Shown here in pieces: positions 15,075-25,174 of a DNA stretch of 64,000 nucleotides (the first letter of the stretch is position 1; each line of letters opens with the position of its first letter). The DNA comes from Seonamhaeicola aphaedonensis. GTDB taxonomy: Bacteria; Bacteroidota; Bacteroidia; Flavobacteriales; Flavobacteriaceae. The notes below the pieces were generated by a model, which worked only from the letters and a program-made list of their open reading frames with translations, searched no databases and had not been told where the DNA came from. The stretch lies in assembly GCF_003386195.1 (NCBI RefSeq), contig NZ_QRDX01000001.1, positions 1-64,000 of the forward strand, read 5' to 3'. A program made the translations under genes and the position numbers.

Positions 15075-17510
15075 ATGAAACCCTATCTCTTAACTCTCTC
15101 TTTTTTATTTTCTCTTTTAAGTTGTTCAAACCCCAAAACCAAACGCAACGAACTCATTGACTTTGCCCCCGAAAACGCATCGATAATTGTAAAGACTTCA
15201 AATTTTGAGAGTTTAAAAAACACTATAACTAACAGTGATTTTTTAAAAAAACTTTCAAATAGCACCAACTACCAAAAACTGGAACACGTTTTAGAAAACA
15301 CCTCCCTTGTAAAACCCCTAGATAATATTTTAATATGCTTTTCTAAAGATGCAAAAGATAGCCTTCAGTTTACCGTTATTACTAAATATTATTCTGGATT
15401 ATTAAAAACTGATTCCTTAAAAAATTACAGTGAAGAGACCTTAAAATACAAGAACAAAATAGTTTTAAAATCTACATTAAACAACCAGCCGTTTTATAGT
15501 ACGATTATTGACAGCACCTTTTTTGCTTCGTCTTCAAAAGAAATTTTAGATAACGTTTTTACAAAAAGTGAAATTAATACCGATTTAAAAAAAGTATACA
15601 GCACATTTAATGATAACAAGACCTGTTCTGTTATTGTTAAATCAAATTCTAGCTTCATAAATACTTTTACTAGTGAGGAGAATCTTCAGCTTAAGAATTT
15701 CACTAATTATATTGCTTTTGATGTTGAAGCAAACCAAAACGAAATCATATTAAACGGCATAACCAAAGCTGATGATTCTCTTAAAAGCGCCATTAATCTT
15801 TTTAAAAACACCATTCCACAAGAAAATCAAACACAAAACATAACCCCCTCAAACAGTGATGGTTTTATGAGCTTTACATTTGATAATTTTAAAACTATAG
15901 AAAGCAACTTGCTAATTTTTAATAAAAAAGACTCCACCTACGTAAGTCCTAGTTTATTTAGAGATATTATTGAGGTAGGTGTTATTTATCAAGGTAAAGA
16001 ACGAGCTATTGTTTTAAATTCTATAGACAACATTGCGACTAAGGATGCTCTGGCAGGAAACGAAAACATTATAGACTCTTATCGCGAAGTTGATATTTTT
16101 AATTTTGACAACCCATTGGTATTCTCTAAAACCTTTACACCTTTGGTTTCTTTCAACAATGCTAATATGTATTGTGTAATTGACAGTTTTTTTGTGTTTG
16201 CAGATTCCATTGAATTACTTCAAAATATCATTACAAACTACCAAAATAAAACCACCTTGAACGAGCGTTATTACTTTAAAAATGTTAAAGAATATTTAAG
16301 TGATGAATCGTCCATATTGTGTCTTTATAGCCCTTCAACTTTAAATAAAGTTATAAATAAAAACTTAGAAGATGATTTAGATCTCAAACTAGATAAATAT
16401 CACACATCAGCTATTCAATTTATTTACGACTATAATTTTGCCCATGTAAACGGTGTCATTAAAAAGAGTAAATCAAGTGCTTCAATAAATTCAGTCTCAG
16501 AAGAATTAAGCATTAAACTAGATACCGATATTTTAAATCGGCCTCAGTTTTTTACAAATCACATCACCCAGCAAAAGGAAATAGTGGTACAGGACATAAA
16601 TAATAACTTATATTTAATTTCTAATGAAGGAAAAATTATTTGGAAAAAGAAACTGCAAGGTCCTGTTTTAGGTAATATCAATCAAATAGACATTTATAAA
16701 AATGGTAGATTGCAATTATGCTTTGCAACACCTAATAGGCTTTATGTAATTGACAGAAACGGAAAAGATGTAGCACCTTTCCCTGGTAAATTTAATGATA
16801 AAATCACCCAACCTCTATCTGTTTTTGACTATGACAAAAAGAAAAATTATAGGCTATTAGTTACTCAAGGTAAATACCTACTAATGTATGATGTAAGAGC
16901 AAAACTTGTTAATGGATTCACATTTAAATCTGCCAATGATAATATTATTTCACAACCAAAACATTTTAGAATAGGTAGTAAAGATTATTTGACTTTTAAG
17001 ACTAAAAGCAAGCTATACATTTTAGACAGAACAGGGCGTTCTCGGGTAATCCCTAAAACAAATGCCAGCTTTTCAAATCAATCCGTTTTCTTACATGATA
17101 ATCAGTTCACAACCTCAACTATAAATGGCAATCTATATTCAGTAAAAATTAATGGTGATGTGTCATTAAAAAATATTGGTCTTTCTGAAAACCATTATTT
17201 AAATAGTACTAGCAAAACATTAGTGACTTTAAACGAAAATAAACTTACAATTAAAGGCAAGACTACAGAGCTAGATTTTGGTGATTATACGGAACCATGC
17301 ATTTTTTATATAAATGATAAAATTTATGTAACGGTAACCGATAAACAATCACATAAAGTTTATTTGTTTGATAGTTTATCTAAAATGATTCCGAACTTCC
17401 CAGTTTATGGAAATTCATTGATAGCATTAGATGATATTGATGGAGACCGAAACCTTGAATTTATAACCAAAGGTGAGAATAACTCTTTGATTTTGTATCA
17501 GATAAATTAG
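15075..17510 (+). CDS. Large lipoprotein with a PQQ-like beta-propeller region, 811 aa
   Basis: The N-terminus (FSLLSCSN) is a lipoprotein signal with the lipidated Cys at residue 17. Residues 25-480 form a DUF3352-like region of repeated substrate-free modules (FAPENASIIVKTSN near the start). Residues 500-811 contain short repeats such as NLYLISNEGKIIWKKKL, RLYVIDRNGKDVAPFPGKF and KLYILDRTGRSRVIP that fit a PQQ/pyrrolo-quinoline-type propeller, ending DDIDGDRNLEFI. It is presumably anchored in the envelope. Function is unknown; no catalytic motif is seen. A -7-like TATCTTTA is at 15049-15056. Confidence 0.65.
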   Translation: MKPYLLTLSFLFSLLSCSNPKTKRNELIDFAPENASIIVKTSNFESLKNTITNSDFLKKLSNSTNYQKLEHVLENTSLVKPLDNILICFSKDAKDSLQFTVITKYYSGLLKTDSLKNYSEETLKYKNKIVLKSTLNNQPFYSTIIDSTFFASSSKEILDNVFTKSEINTDLKKVYSTFNDNKTCSVIVKSNSSFINTFTSEENLQLKNFTNYIAFDVEANQNEIILNGITKADDSLKSAINLFKNTIPQENQTQNITPSNSDGFMSFTFDNFKTIESNLLIFNKKDSTYVSPSLFRDIIEVGVIYQGKERAIVLNSIDNIATKDALAGNENIIDSYREVDIFNFDNPLVFSKTFTPLVSFNNANMYCVIDSFFVFADSIELLQNIITNYQNKTTLNERYYFKNVKEYLSDESSILCLYSPSTLNKVINKNLEDDLDLKLDKYHTSAIQFIYDYNFAHVNGVIKKSKSSASINSVSEELSIKLDTDILNRPQFFTNHITQQKEIVVQDINNNLYLISNEGKIIWKKKLQGPVLGNINQIDIYKNGRLQLCFATPNRLYVIDRNGKDVAPFPGKFNDKITQPLSVFDYDKKKNYRLLVTQGKYLLMYDVRAKLVNGFTFKSANDNIISQPKHFRIGSKDYLTFKTKSKLYILDRTGRSRVIPKTNASFSNQSVFLHDNQFTTSTINGNLYSVKINGDVSLKNIGLSENHYLNSTSKTLVTLNENKLTIKGKTTELDFGDYTEPCIFYINDKIYVTVTDKQSHKVYLFDSLSKMIPNFPVYGNSLIALDDIDGDRNLEFITKGENNSLILYQIN

Positions 17511-17549
17511 TCCTTTTTTAAGTCCGTAAAATATATCTGAGTTAAAGTA

Positions 17550-17579
17550 TTGCGTAAAGAAAACTAATTTTTATCTTTA
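17550..17579 (+). promoter_or_regulatory. Promoter in the 17511-17794 spacer
   Basis: TTG (17550-17552) and TATCTTTA (17572-17579) are separated by 19 bp, the preferred spacing of the Bacteroidota primary-sigma promoter; the -7 differs from TAnnTTTG only at the last base. The nearest downstream gene starts at 17795, but a strong terminator intervenes, so the promoter most likely drives a short non-coding transcript. Confidence 0.55.
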
Positions 17580-17585
17580 ACATAG

Positions 17586-17744
17586 CTATTAACCAGATAT
17601 TTCCAACTATTCATACCAAAAATTTTAATTTTTGGCTGCTTTGTCTTTTTAGTAGCTTTTAAGTATTAGTCATTATAAAAGTATATATAATCCTAAGTCC
17701 TCAAATCTCAGGCGTCAAAGCATTTTTGCTTTGGCGCTTTTTTT
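17586..17744 (+). ncRNA. Candidate small RNA, about 160 nt
   Basis: The transcript would start a few bases after the -7 box at 17572-17579 and stop at the terminator 17712-17744. It can form a hairpin at 17616-17635 (CCAAAAATT/AATTTTTGG), a second stem GCTGCT/AGTAGC at 17635-17656, and the terminator stem. No open reading frame of note is present. No known RNA family was recognised; a 6S-like or trans-acting regulatory RNA is possible but unsupported. The intergenic position between two plus-strand genes fits an independent RNA gene. Confidence 0.45.
17712..17744 (+). terminator. Strong intrinsic terminator
   Basis: An 11-bp stem (17712-17722 GCGTCAAAGCA with 17727-17737 TGCTTTGGCGC, one G-T wobble) with a TTTT loop is followed by seven T. 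It would end the candidate small RNA and any read-through from the lipoprotein gene at 15075-17510. Confidence 0.85.
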
Positions 17745-17794
17745 ATGGTTTTATTTATTGAAATTATTACTATTGCATAACCAAAGTAAATATT

Positions 17795-18844
17795 ATGATA
17801 TCAAGGAAAAATGTCTCAATTTCAAAATTTATAATCCATAAGGTTGGCAACAAATTTAATGATACAAAAAATGCATTTTCTGAAAAAATAGTTGATTTTG
17901 ATGAAGCTAGTTATGATTTAATACTCCCTTTTTTGCTAAGACCCTTTAGTAGTGTAGTTCAAAGCTATAGGTTTAACCATCACGCCAATATAAACCTAAA
18001 TGAAATAAACAGTTATAGTTCACAAATTTTTAAAGATGAGGAAACTTTTATTGAAGTTTCTAAACACATTGTTACGCATTTATACGAACAGTCAACGTCA
18101 GCCAATATTAAAACTGGCGATGTTTTAGTGGTACTTTTTGAAGGTATAGAATTTAATGATATTACCACCAACGCCCTTGGCATCTTTAAAATTGAAAATA
18201 AGGTTAATTTCTTTCAGACATATCTAGATAATAACAGTTACGATATATTGGTACAAAAAGGTATTAACTCTAAAAAAGTTGATAAAGGCTGTTTAATTCT
18301 AAATCAAACCGATACAGAAGGTAATATCATTTTTAGTGTAGACAATAATAATTATGATGCCCAATATTGGCTAAACCAATTTTTAAACATAAAATATGCT
18401 GATGACTCCAATAGCCACACCCAACAATACATTGAACTATGTAAAGATTTTTCTTCAGATATTATAAAAACCAGCTATGGTATTCAAGAAAAGAATACGT
18501 TTTTAGCAAAAACTATAGACTTTTTTAAAGAAAATGAAGTTGTCAATATAGAACGGTTTAAAGACGAACTTTTTGAGGAAGACAAGCATAAAACAGAATT
18601 TGAACAATACAAGAAAAGTTTTGAAACCGAACAAAATATTGTTCTTAGAAATCAGTTTGATGTTGCCGAACGTGTGGTGAACAAGGAAAAGAAAAAAATA
18701 AAAACCGACATTACGTTAGACACCAATATTCAAATAAAACTCGATATTGATGCCCCAGATGCTTCTGCTGAATATTTGGAGAGAGGATATGATGAAACTA
18801 AAAAAATGCACTATTACAAAGTATTTTTTAATGCCGAAAACTAA
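17795..18844 (+). CDS. Nucleoid-associated protein (NA37/YejK family), 349 aa
   Basis: Sequence features fit the 37-kDa nucleoid-associated protein family (PF04245): an N-terminal block ISKFIIHKVGNK, a central LVVLFEGIEFNDITTNALGIFKIE strand region near residues 110-135, and a C-terminal region rich in charged residues (about 245-349). The family is found with the nucleoid in Gram-negative bacteria; its biochemical role is unclear. The region in front holds a terminator, so the gene needs its own promoter. It is followed after 46 bp by the PPK2 gene, which has its own -7-like element. Confidence 0.8.
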   Translation: MISRKNVSISKFIIHKVGNKFNDTKNAFSEKIVDFDEASYDLILPFLLRPFSSVVQSYRFNHHANINLNEINSYSSQIFKDEETFIEVSKHIVTHLYEQSTSANIKTGDVLVVLFEGIEFNDITTNALGIFKIENKVNFFQTYLDNNSYDILVQKGINSKKVDKGCLILNQTDTEGNIIFSVDNNNYDAQYWLNQFLNIKYADDSNSHTQQYIELCKDFSSDIIKTSYGIQEKNTFLAKTIDFFKENEVVNIERFKDELFEEDKHKTEFEQYKKSFETEQNIVLRNQFDVAERVVNKEKKKIKTDITLDTNIQIKLDIDAPDASAEYLERGYDETKKMHYYKVFFNAEN

Positions 18845-18863
18845 GTGTTTACCAATTAAATAT

Positions 18864-18871
18864 TACATTTG
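18864..18871 (+). promoter_or_regulatory. Candidate -7 element for ppk2
   Basis: TACATTTG is an exact match to TAnnTTTG, 19 bp upstream of the ppk2 ATG. No TTG is seen at the standard spacing, so activity is uncertain. Confidence 0.4.
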
Positions 18872-18890
18872 AGTACCTAAACCTTAAAAT

Positions 18891-19673
18891 ATGTCAAATA
18901 CCATCTCAACCAGAAAATATAATGCTGCATTAAAAAAACTCCATACAGAGTTAGTTCATTTACAAGAATGGGTTAAAAAAGAAGGGTTAAAAGTTGTGGT
19001 TGTATTTGAAGGTAGAGATGCATCTGGCAAAGGAGGCACCATTAAGCGTTTTACAGAACCTTTAAATCCGCGTATTTGTAAAGTAGTTGCCTTAGGTGTT
19101 CCTACAGAGAAAGAAAAAACGCAATGGTATTTTCAACGTTACATCTATCATTTACCTCATGCTGGGCAAATTGTTTTGTTTGACAGAAGTTGGTACAATA
19201 GAGCTGGTGTTGAAAAAGTTATGGGGTTTTGTACTCAGGACGAATATGAAGAGTTTTTACGTTCATGCCCAGAGTTTGAACGTATGCTGGTACGCTCTGG
19301 AATTATTCTTTTGAAATATTGGTTTTCAGTAAGTGATGAAGAACAGGAAAAGCGTTTTAAAAACCGTATTAACAACCCGTTAAAACGCTGGAAGTTTAGC
19401 CCCATGGACTTAGAGTCTCGTTCTAGATGGCTAGAATACTCTAAAGCTAAAGATGAAATGTTTGCTCATACAGACACCAAACAAGTGCCATGGTACGTGG
19501 TTAACTCAGACAACAAAAAACGAGCTCGATTAAACTGCATTAGCCATGTTTTAAGTATGATTCCTTACAAAAAGATGGATGTTGAACCTATTGAGCTACC
19601 AGAGCTCTCAAATAAAGATGCTTATGTCCGCCCACCGTTAGATTATCAAACGTTTATTCCTGAAAAGTATTAA
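18891..19673 (+). CDS. ppk2: Polyphosphate kinase 2 (PPK2 family)
   Basis: PPK2 enzymes transfer phosphate between polyphosphate and nucleoside mono- or diphosphates. The Walker A-like loop GRDASGKGGT (41-50), the lid-type RRxx region around YFQRYIYHLP (80-89) and the Walker B-like FDRSWYNRAG (97-106, Asp98) are all present, and a single 260-aa domain matches the one-domain class-I type. Whether it phosphorylates NDP or NMP cannot be read with certainty. It converges with the amidinotransferase gene at 19676, only 2 bp away, with no terminator between them. Confidence 0.92.
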   Translation: MSNTISTRKYNAALKKLHTELVHLQEWVKKEGLKVVVVFEGRDASGKGGTIKRFTEPLNPRICKVVALGVPTEKEKTQWYFQRYIYHLPHAGQIVLFDRSWYNRAGVEKVMGFCTQDEYEEFLRSCPEFERMLVRSGIILLKYWFSVSDEEQEKRFKNRINNPLKRWKFSPMDLESRSRWLEYSKAKDEMFAHTDTKQVPWYVVNSDNKKRARLNCISHVLSMIPYKKMDVEPIELPELSNKDAYVRPPLDYQTFIPEKY

Positions 19674-19675
19674 GT

Positions 19676-20587
19676 TTAATCTCTAATTAAAGGCATAGTT
19701 GTACAACGAAGCAAACCTTCTTGTTTGCCTATTTCTGCATACGGGACTTCTTCTACTGTAAAACCTTGCTCACGCAACCATTTATTTAGTCGGATAAAAT
19801 TCTGCTCTGAAATAATAACATCCTCAGAAATAGAAAAAATGTTACTATACATATCACACATTTCACCTTGAGTAATTTCAAACATATTTTCCTTCCCGAA
19901 AAAATTAACCAACCATTTATAGTCACTTTCATTTAAAAAACCATTTTTATGAATGATTGCTTTACCCTTTCCTATAGGCTGAAAACAACAATCTAAATGT
20001 AATGCATTTTCTTTAGGATTCGTATTAGACTTACGTAATTCAAAAGCTTTTATTTTTTTATGAGGAAATAATTCTTGAATAGCATGAACTGCCTGTATAT
20101 TAGTCCTTGCAGTTATTATGTCTGGGTAATCATTACCTGTGTAAGTACCAATAAATATATAATCGTTACATGGCATGACATCACCTCCTTCAACATGGCA
20201 CTCCTTTGGCAGAATAATCCTGTTCTTTTTTTCTATCTTATTCCAAACATATCTAATAGCTTCAATTTCTTTATCTCTATTAGGTAGTATGTTAGCTTTA
20301 ATGATCTTGTCTTCAATAACAAAAGCAATATCTCTAGAAAAAATCTGGTTACAATCTTTCAAAACATCAGGTCTGTAAACTGTAACATCGTATTTTTTTA
20401 AAATTTGAGCAACCGCTTCCATTTCTAAAATCATATCTTCTTCCCTAGGATATGTTCCTGCTAATACGTGCTGAATACTTTTAGGGTCATAACACTCTTC
20501 AACTTTTGGGGTTGGCCCACAACTTTCCGCAGTCCCTAATACCACAGCTCTTAACCTAGACGTTTCGTTTTGAATGTTAAGTTTCAT
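19676..20587 (-). CDS. Amidinotransferase / dimethylargininase-superfamily enzyme, 303 aa
   Basis: The guanidino-modifying (pentein) fold is indicated by FSRDIAFVIEDKII (83-96), HVEGGDVMPC (131-140), the catalytic-type His197 in HLDCCFQPI and the nucleophile Cys295 in LLRCTTMPL. Such enzymes move an amidino group from arginine or hydrolyse arginine or methylarginine. The FSRD/EGGD/HLD/C set resembles glycine amidinotransferase and DDAH-like proteins, but the substrate cannot be settled from sequence alone. No arginine-metabolism gene adjoins it. Length is normal for the single-domain forms. Confidence 0.8.
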   Translation of the reverse strand: MKLNIQNETSRLRAVVLGTAESCGPTPKVEECYDPKSIQHVLAGTYPREEDMILEMEAVAQILKKYDVTVYRPDVLKDCNQIFSRDIAFVIEDKIIKANILPNRDKEIEAIRYVWNKIEKKNRIILPKECHVEGGDVMPCNDYIFIGTYTGNDYPDIITARTNIQAVHAIQELFPHKKIKAFELRKSNTNPKENALHLDCCFQPIGKGKAIIHKNGFLNESDYKWLVNFFGKENMFEITQGEMCDMYSNIFSISEDVIISEQNFIRLNKWLREQGFTVEEVPYAEIGKQEGLLRCTTMPLIRD

Positions 20588-20675
20588 AAACAGCTGGAAA
20601 ACTTTTAGAATTTACAGTTTCAAAACTAATGATAAAAAAGTTGATTTTTGAATTATTCTTAATAAGAACCAACTA

Positions 20676-20710
20676 AAAACAAAAAGCTTCATAGAAAAAC
20701 TATGAAGCTT
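20676..20710 (-). terminator. Intrinsic terminator after citrate synthase gltA
   Basis: Stem 20684-20694 (AAGCTTCATAG) pairs with 20700-20710, with an AAAAA loop. Read on the minus strand it is followed by a T-rich tract (A-rich 20676-20685 on the plus strand). It lies 26 bp after the stop codon of the citrate synthase gene. Confidence 0.8.
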
Positions 20711-20736
20711 AATATATATTTATAAAAATTTAAACT

Positions 20737-22023
20737 TTATCTTTCCTCTATTGGCACAAAAGATCTTTTTGTTTCCCCAATATACAGTTGTCTTGGTCTA
20801 CCAATTGGTTCTTTACGCAAACGCATTTCCCTCCACTGGGCAATCCAACCAGGTAAACGACCAATAGCAAACATAACGGTAAACATTTCAACAGGTATCT
20901 CCATAGCTCTGTATATGATACCCGAATAAAAATCTACGTTAGGATATAATTTTCTATCAACAAAATATTGATCTTCTAAGGCTTCTTTTTCCAACCCTTT
21001 AGCAATTTCTAAAATAGGGTCTTCAATTCCTAAATCATGTAATACTTGATCAGCAGCTTTTTTTATAATTCTAGCTCTAGGGTCGAAGTTTTTATAAACT
21101 CGATGTCCAAATCCCATTAAACGGAAAGGATCCGATTTATCCTTTGCTTTAGCCATGTATTTTTTTGTATCTCCTCCATCTGCCTCTATTGCCTTGAGCA
21201 TTTCTAAAACAGCTTGGTTAGCTCCTCCGTGTAATGGTCCCCATAAGGCAGAAATTCCGGCTGAAATAGAAGCAAACAAACCTGCATGCGAAGACCCAAC
21301 TATTCTAACCGTAGAGGTTGAACAGTTTTGCTCATGGTCTGCATGTAAAATCAATAACTTATCCATGGCATTCACTAGAACAGGGTTTTGAACGTAGCAG
21401 CTATTTGGTCTTGAAAACATCATTTTTAAAAGGTTTTCAACATACCCCAATGAATTGTCTCCATAATCTAAGGGCAACCCTTGCTTTTTGCGCATAGTCC
21501 ATGCTACTAATACAGGCATTTTACCCAAAATACGTACTACAGATTTGTACATATCTTCCTCAGAATTCACATTAACAGAGGAAGGGTTAAAAGCCGTTAG
21601 GGCACTTGTTAAAGAAGATATAACACCCATAGGATGCGCTGCTTTGGGGAAAGCATCTAAAATTTTCTTTACATCTTCATCTACGGCAGACTCTTTCTTA
21701 ATATCATTATGAAACTTATCACTCTGTTCTTTTGTAGGCAACTCACCAAAAATCAATAAATATGCTACCTCTAAGAAATCTGCTTTTTCCGCTAATTCTT
21801 CAATTGCATAACCTCTGTACCTTAATATTCCTTGTTCTCCATCCAGAAAAGTAATAGCACTTTCGCAAGATCCTGTATTTTTATACCCAGAATCTAAAGT
21901 GATATAACCATTTGTTGAAGCTCTAAGGTTTTTAATATCTATTGCAACTTCATTTTCCGTCCCTTCGACCAAAGGAAATTCATATTTTTTACCTTCTATT
22001 TCTAAGGTTGCAGTTTTTGCCAT
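20737..22023 (-). CDS. gltA: Citrate synthase, bacterial type
   Basis: It condenses acetyl-CoA and oxaloacetate to citrate, the entry step of the TCA cycle. The start at 22023 (MAKTATLEIEGKKYEFP) gives 428 aa, the normal length of hexameric bacterial enzymes; a longer frame to 22098 adds an unlikely leader. The catalytic motifs are present: the SSHAGLFASI His region, LWGPLHGGANQAV, GFGHRVYKNFDPRA and the Asp in PNVDFYSG. A second, eukaryote-like citrate synthase lies just upstream at 22204-23532, separated by a terminator-like hairpin. Confidence 0.95.
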   Translation of the reverse strand: MAKTATLEIEGKKYEFPLVEGTENEVAIDIKNLRASTNGYITLDSGYKNTGSCESAITFLDGEQGILRYRGYAIEELAEKADFLEVAYLLIFGELPTKEQSDKFHNDIKKESAVDEDVKKILDAFPKAAHPMGVISSLTSALTAFNPSSVNVNSEEDMYKSVVRILGKMPVLVAWTMRKKQGLPLDYGDNSLGYVENLLKMMFSRPNSCYVQNPVLVNAMDKLLILHADHEQNCSTSTVRIVGSSHAGLFASISAGISALWGPLHGGANQAVLEMLKAIEADGGDTKKYMAKAKDKSDPFRLMGFGHRVYKNFDPRARIIKKAADQVLHDLGIEDPILEIAKGLEKEALEDQYFVDRKLYPNVDFYSGIIYRAMEIPVEMFTVMFAIGRLPGWIAQWREMRLRKEPIGRPRQLYIGETKRSFVPIEER

Positions 22024-22147
22024 AAGTTCAAGTAAATTTATTTTGTTTAAGCGGAGCGCTAAATTACAAAAAAAGGCTCTATTATTAAAGTTTATCAATA
22101 AGGATGTTACTCAAATTAGGCATATTGAAAATTGTCAGCAAATAAAT

Positions 22148-22176
22148 AAAGTGATTATTAAAAAAATAATCACTTT
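22148..22176 (-). terminator. Terminator-like hairpin between the two citrate synthase genes
   Basis: AAAGTGATTATT (22148-22159) pairs with AATAATCACTTT (22165-22176) around an A5 loop, 28 bp past the stop codon of the upstream citrate synthase. The T tract is stronger on the plus side than on the minus side (TTTATTTATT), so efficiency for the minus-strand transcript is uncertain. Confidence 0.55.
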
Positions 22177-22203
22177 TTTGTTTTTTCAAAAAAACAATAT
22201 AAA

Positions 22204-23532
22204 CTAATTTGTGTTTACAAACTCTTTGGTAGACCTAACCATTTTTTCTAACATATCTGTAGTTACAGATTTTGGTCTTTCCAAAGGGTAACCTAATGCT
22301 CTATCCCAAATAATATTTGATAAAACACCAATAGATCTTCCAATGGCAAATAAAACTGTATAAAAATCGTATTCAGTAATGCCATAATGCCATTGCACAA
22401 CTCCAGATTGAGCATCAACGTTAGGCCATGGGTTTTTTGCTTTACCCTGTTCTCGTAAAATACCCGGAACAACTTTGTATAAAGCATCTACATACTTAAA
22501 CAATTCATCTTCAGGCATATGTTTTAAACAAAACTCTCTTTGGACTGTATATCTGGGGTCTGTTTTTCTTAAAACAGCATGTCCGTAACCTGGAATGACT
22601 TGCCCTTTATTTAAGGTGTCCCACACATATTGCTTCATTTCATCCTCACTTGGTAATTTACCATCCATTTGATTTCTCAAGCCTTGTAACCATCTTAAAA
22701 CTTCTTGGTTTGCCAGTCCATGCAAAGGTCCTGCTAAACCATTAATCATTGCTGATATTGAGTAATACACATCAGACAAAGTACTGGCTACTAAATGCCC
22801 AGTATGAGCACTAACATTACCGCTTTCATGATCTGCATGAATAATAAAATACATACGAGACACATCATCATATGGTTTATCCTTTCCCATCATATAAGCA
22901 AAATTTGCTCCTAAATCCATAGATGGGTCAGGGTAACGATGCCCTTTCCCTTTTTGATACAATTTGTTATAAATATAAGCTCCTATTAAAGGCATTTTGG
23001 CTATTAGGTTTGTAGCATCTTCAAATGTACTATCCCAATAATCCATTTTACTCAGACCTTGCTTATATTTCACATTGAAATGAGACTCTCTTTCTAAACT
23101 CATAACGGCTGCAGAAAGAATTGCCATAGGGTGGCTTTCACTAGGAAAAGAGTCTATAACATCCCATACATAACGCGGTACAATTCGGCGATTCCTAAAG
23201 GTCACCATAAGCTCTTCAACTTCTTCTTTTGAAGGCATTTCTCCTGTTAATAACAGGTAATAAAGCCCTTCTACATATGGCATTTCTGCTCCTTCAGCCT
23301 TTGGTAATTTACTTAACACTTCCTGAAGGGTGTACCCTCTGTAACGAATACCTTCATAAGGATCTAAATATGATATATCAGTTACTAGGCTCTTTATCCC
23401 TCTCATACCACCAATTATTTGAGATACTGTAACCTGATCAATAACTGTATCTCCACTTTTCTTTAAAAGCTTAGTGGTGCGTTTTCTATGATCCAGAATC
23501 TTTTGATATAAGGTATCCTTTAACTTGCTCAT
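22204..23532 (-). CDS. Citrate synthase, eukaryotic (mitochondrial-like) type
   Basis: This second citrate synthase is not of the gltA type. It carries the motifs of mitochondrial enzymes almost unchanged: HADHESGNVSAHTGHLV, LAGPLHGLANQEVL, VIPGYGHAVLRKTDPRYT and WPNVDAQSG, containing the two catalytic His and the catalytic Asp. The preferred start is 23532 (MSKLKDTLYQKI), giving 442 aa; an in-frame ATG at 23559 adds nine residues. Similar enzymes are known in Bacteroidota. A strong inverted repeat lies 44 bp upstream (23576-23615), suggesting separate regulation from gltA. Confidence 0.9.
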   Translation of the reverse strand: MSKLKDTLYQKILDHRKRTTKLLKKSGDTVIDQVTVSQIIGGMRGIKSLVTDISYLDPYEGIRYRGYTLQEVLSKLPKAEGAEMPYVEGLYYLLLTGEMPSKEEVEELMVTFRNRRIVPRYVWDVIDSFPSESHPMAILSAAVMSLERESHFNVKYKQGLSKMDYWDSTFEDATNLIAKMPLIGAYIYNKLYQKGKGHRYPDPSMDLGANFAYMMGKDKPYDDVSRMYFIIHADHESGNVSAHTGHLVASTLSDVYYSISAMINGLAGPLHGLANQEVLRWLQGLRNQMDGKLPSEDEMKQYVWDTLNKGQVIPGYGHAVLRKTDPRYTVQREFCLKHMPEDELFKYVDALYKVVPGILREQGKAKNPWPNVDAQSGVVQWHYGITEYDFYTVLFAIGRSIGVLSNIIWDRALGYPLERPKSVTTDMLEKMVRSTKEFVNTN

Positions 23533-23575
23533 GACATATTGTGATGTTAAATTATTCAACAGAGATACCTTATAA

Positions 23576-23615
23576 AATTATCATATTTTTAACATATAAA
23601 ATATGATAATTATCA
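23576..23615. promoter_or_regulatory. Palindromic operator-like element upstream of the second citrate synthase
   Basis: A 14-bp perfect inverted repeat (23576-23589 AATTATCATATTTT with 23598-23611) has an 8-nt centre. It overlaps a second perfect 12-bp palindrome TGATAATTATCA (23604-23615). Three copies of the half-site ATTATCA/TGATAAT are therefore packed into 40 bp, 44 bp before the start codon. A repressor or activator site is the best explanation; no T tract makes it a terminator on the minus strand. Confidence 0.5.
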
Positions 23616-23666
23616 CAAAACAAAGTATTTATTGTTAATTAATAAAAAATTAAAAATGACCTATAA

Positions 23667-23707
23667 GAAAACAAAAAGGCCAAATTCAAGATTTGAATTT
23701 GGCCTTT
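23667..23707 (-). terminator. Intrinsic terminator after eno
   Basis: A 15-bp stem, 23675-23689 (AAAGGCCAAATTCAA) with 23693-23707, and a 3-nt loop is followed on the minus strand by a T-rich run (A-rich on plus, 23667-23677). It lies 21 bp past the eno stop codon. Confidence 0.9.
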
Positions 23708-23728
23708 CCTTATTATTAAAAACTAAGT

Positions 23729-25024
<1,296 letters not shown>

Positions 25025-25048
25025 TTAATTTTTAAACTTTTAATACTT

Positions 25049-25056
25049 CAAATTTA
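25049..25056 (-). promoter_or_regulatory. Candidate -7 element for eno
   Basis: On the minus strand the bases read TAAATTTG, an exact match to TAnnTTTG, 30 bp upstream of the eno ATG. No clear TTG lies at 17-23 bp. Confidence 0.45.
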
Positions 25057-25174
25057 CGGCTAAATCTTGTTTTTATTGAGATGTTTTGAAAGAATTTAGC
25101 AAAATAATATCTATAACGTTTTAGTAAAATATTTACCTTTAATATCAATTAGTTACAGACTAAATATCGATGTT

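Noticed and set aside
22024-22098. N-terminal extension of gltA
   Set aside because: The extra 25 residues do not resemble citrate synthase; the family N-terminus begins at 22023.
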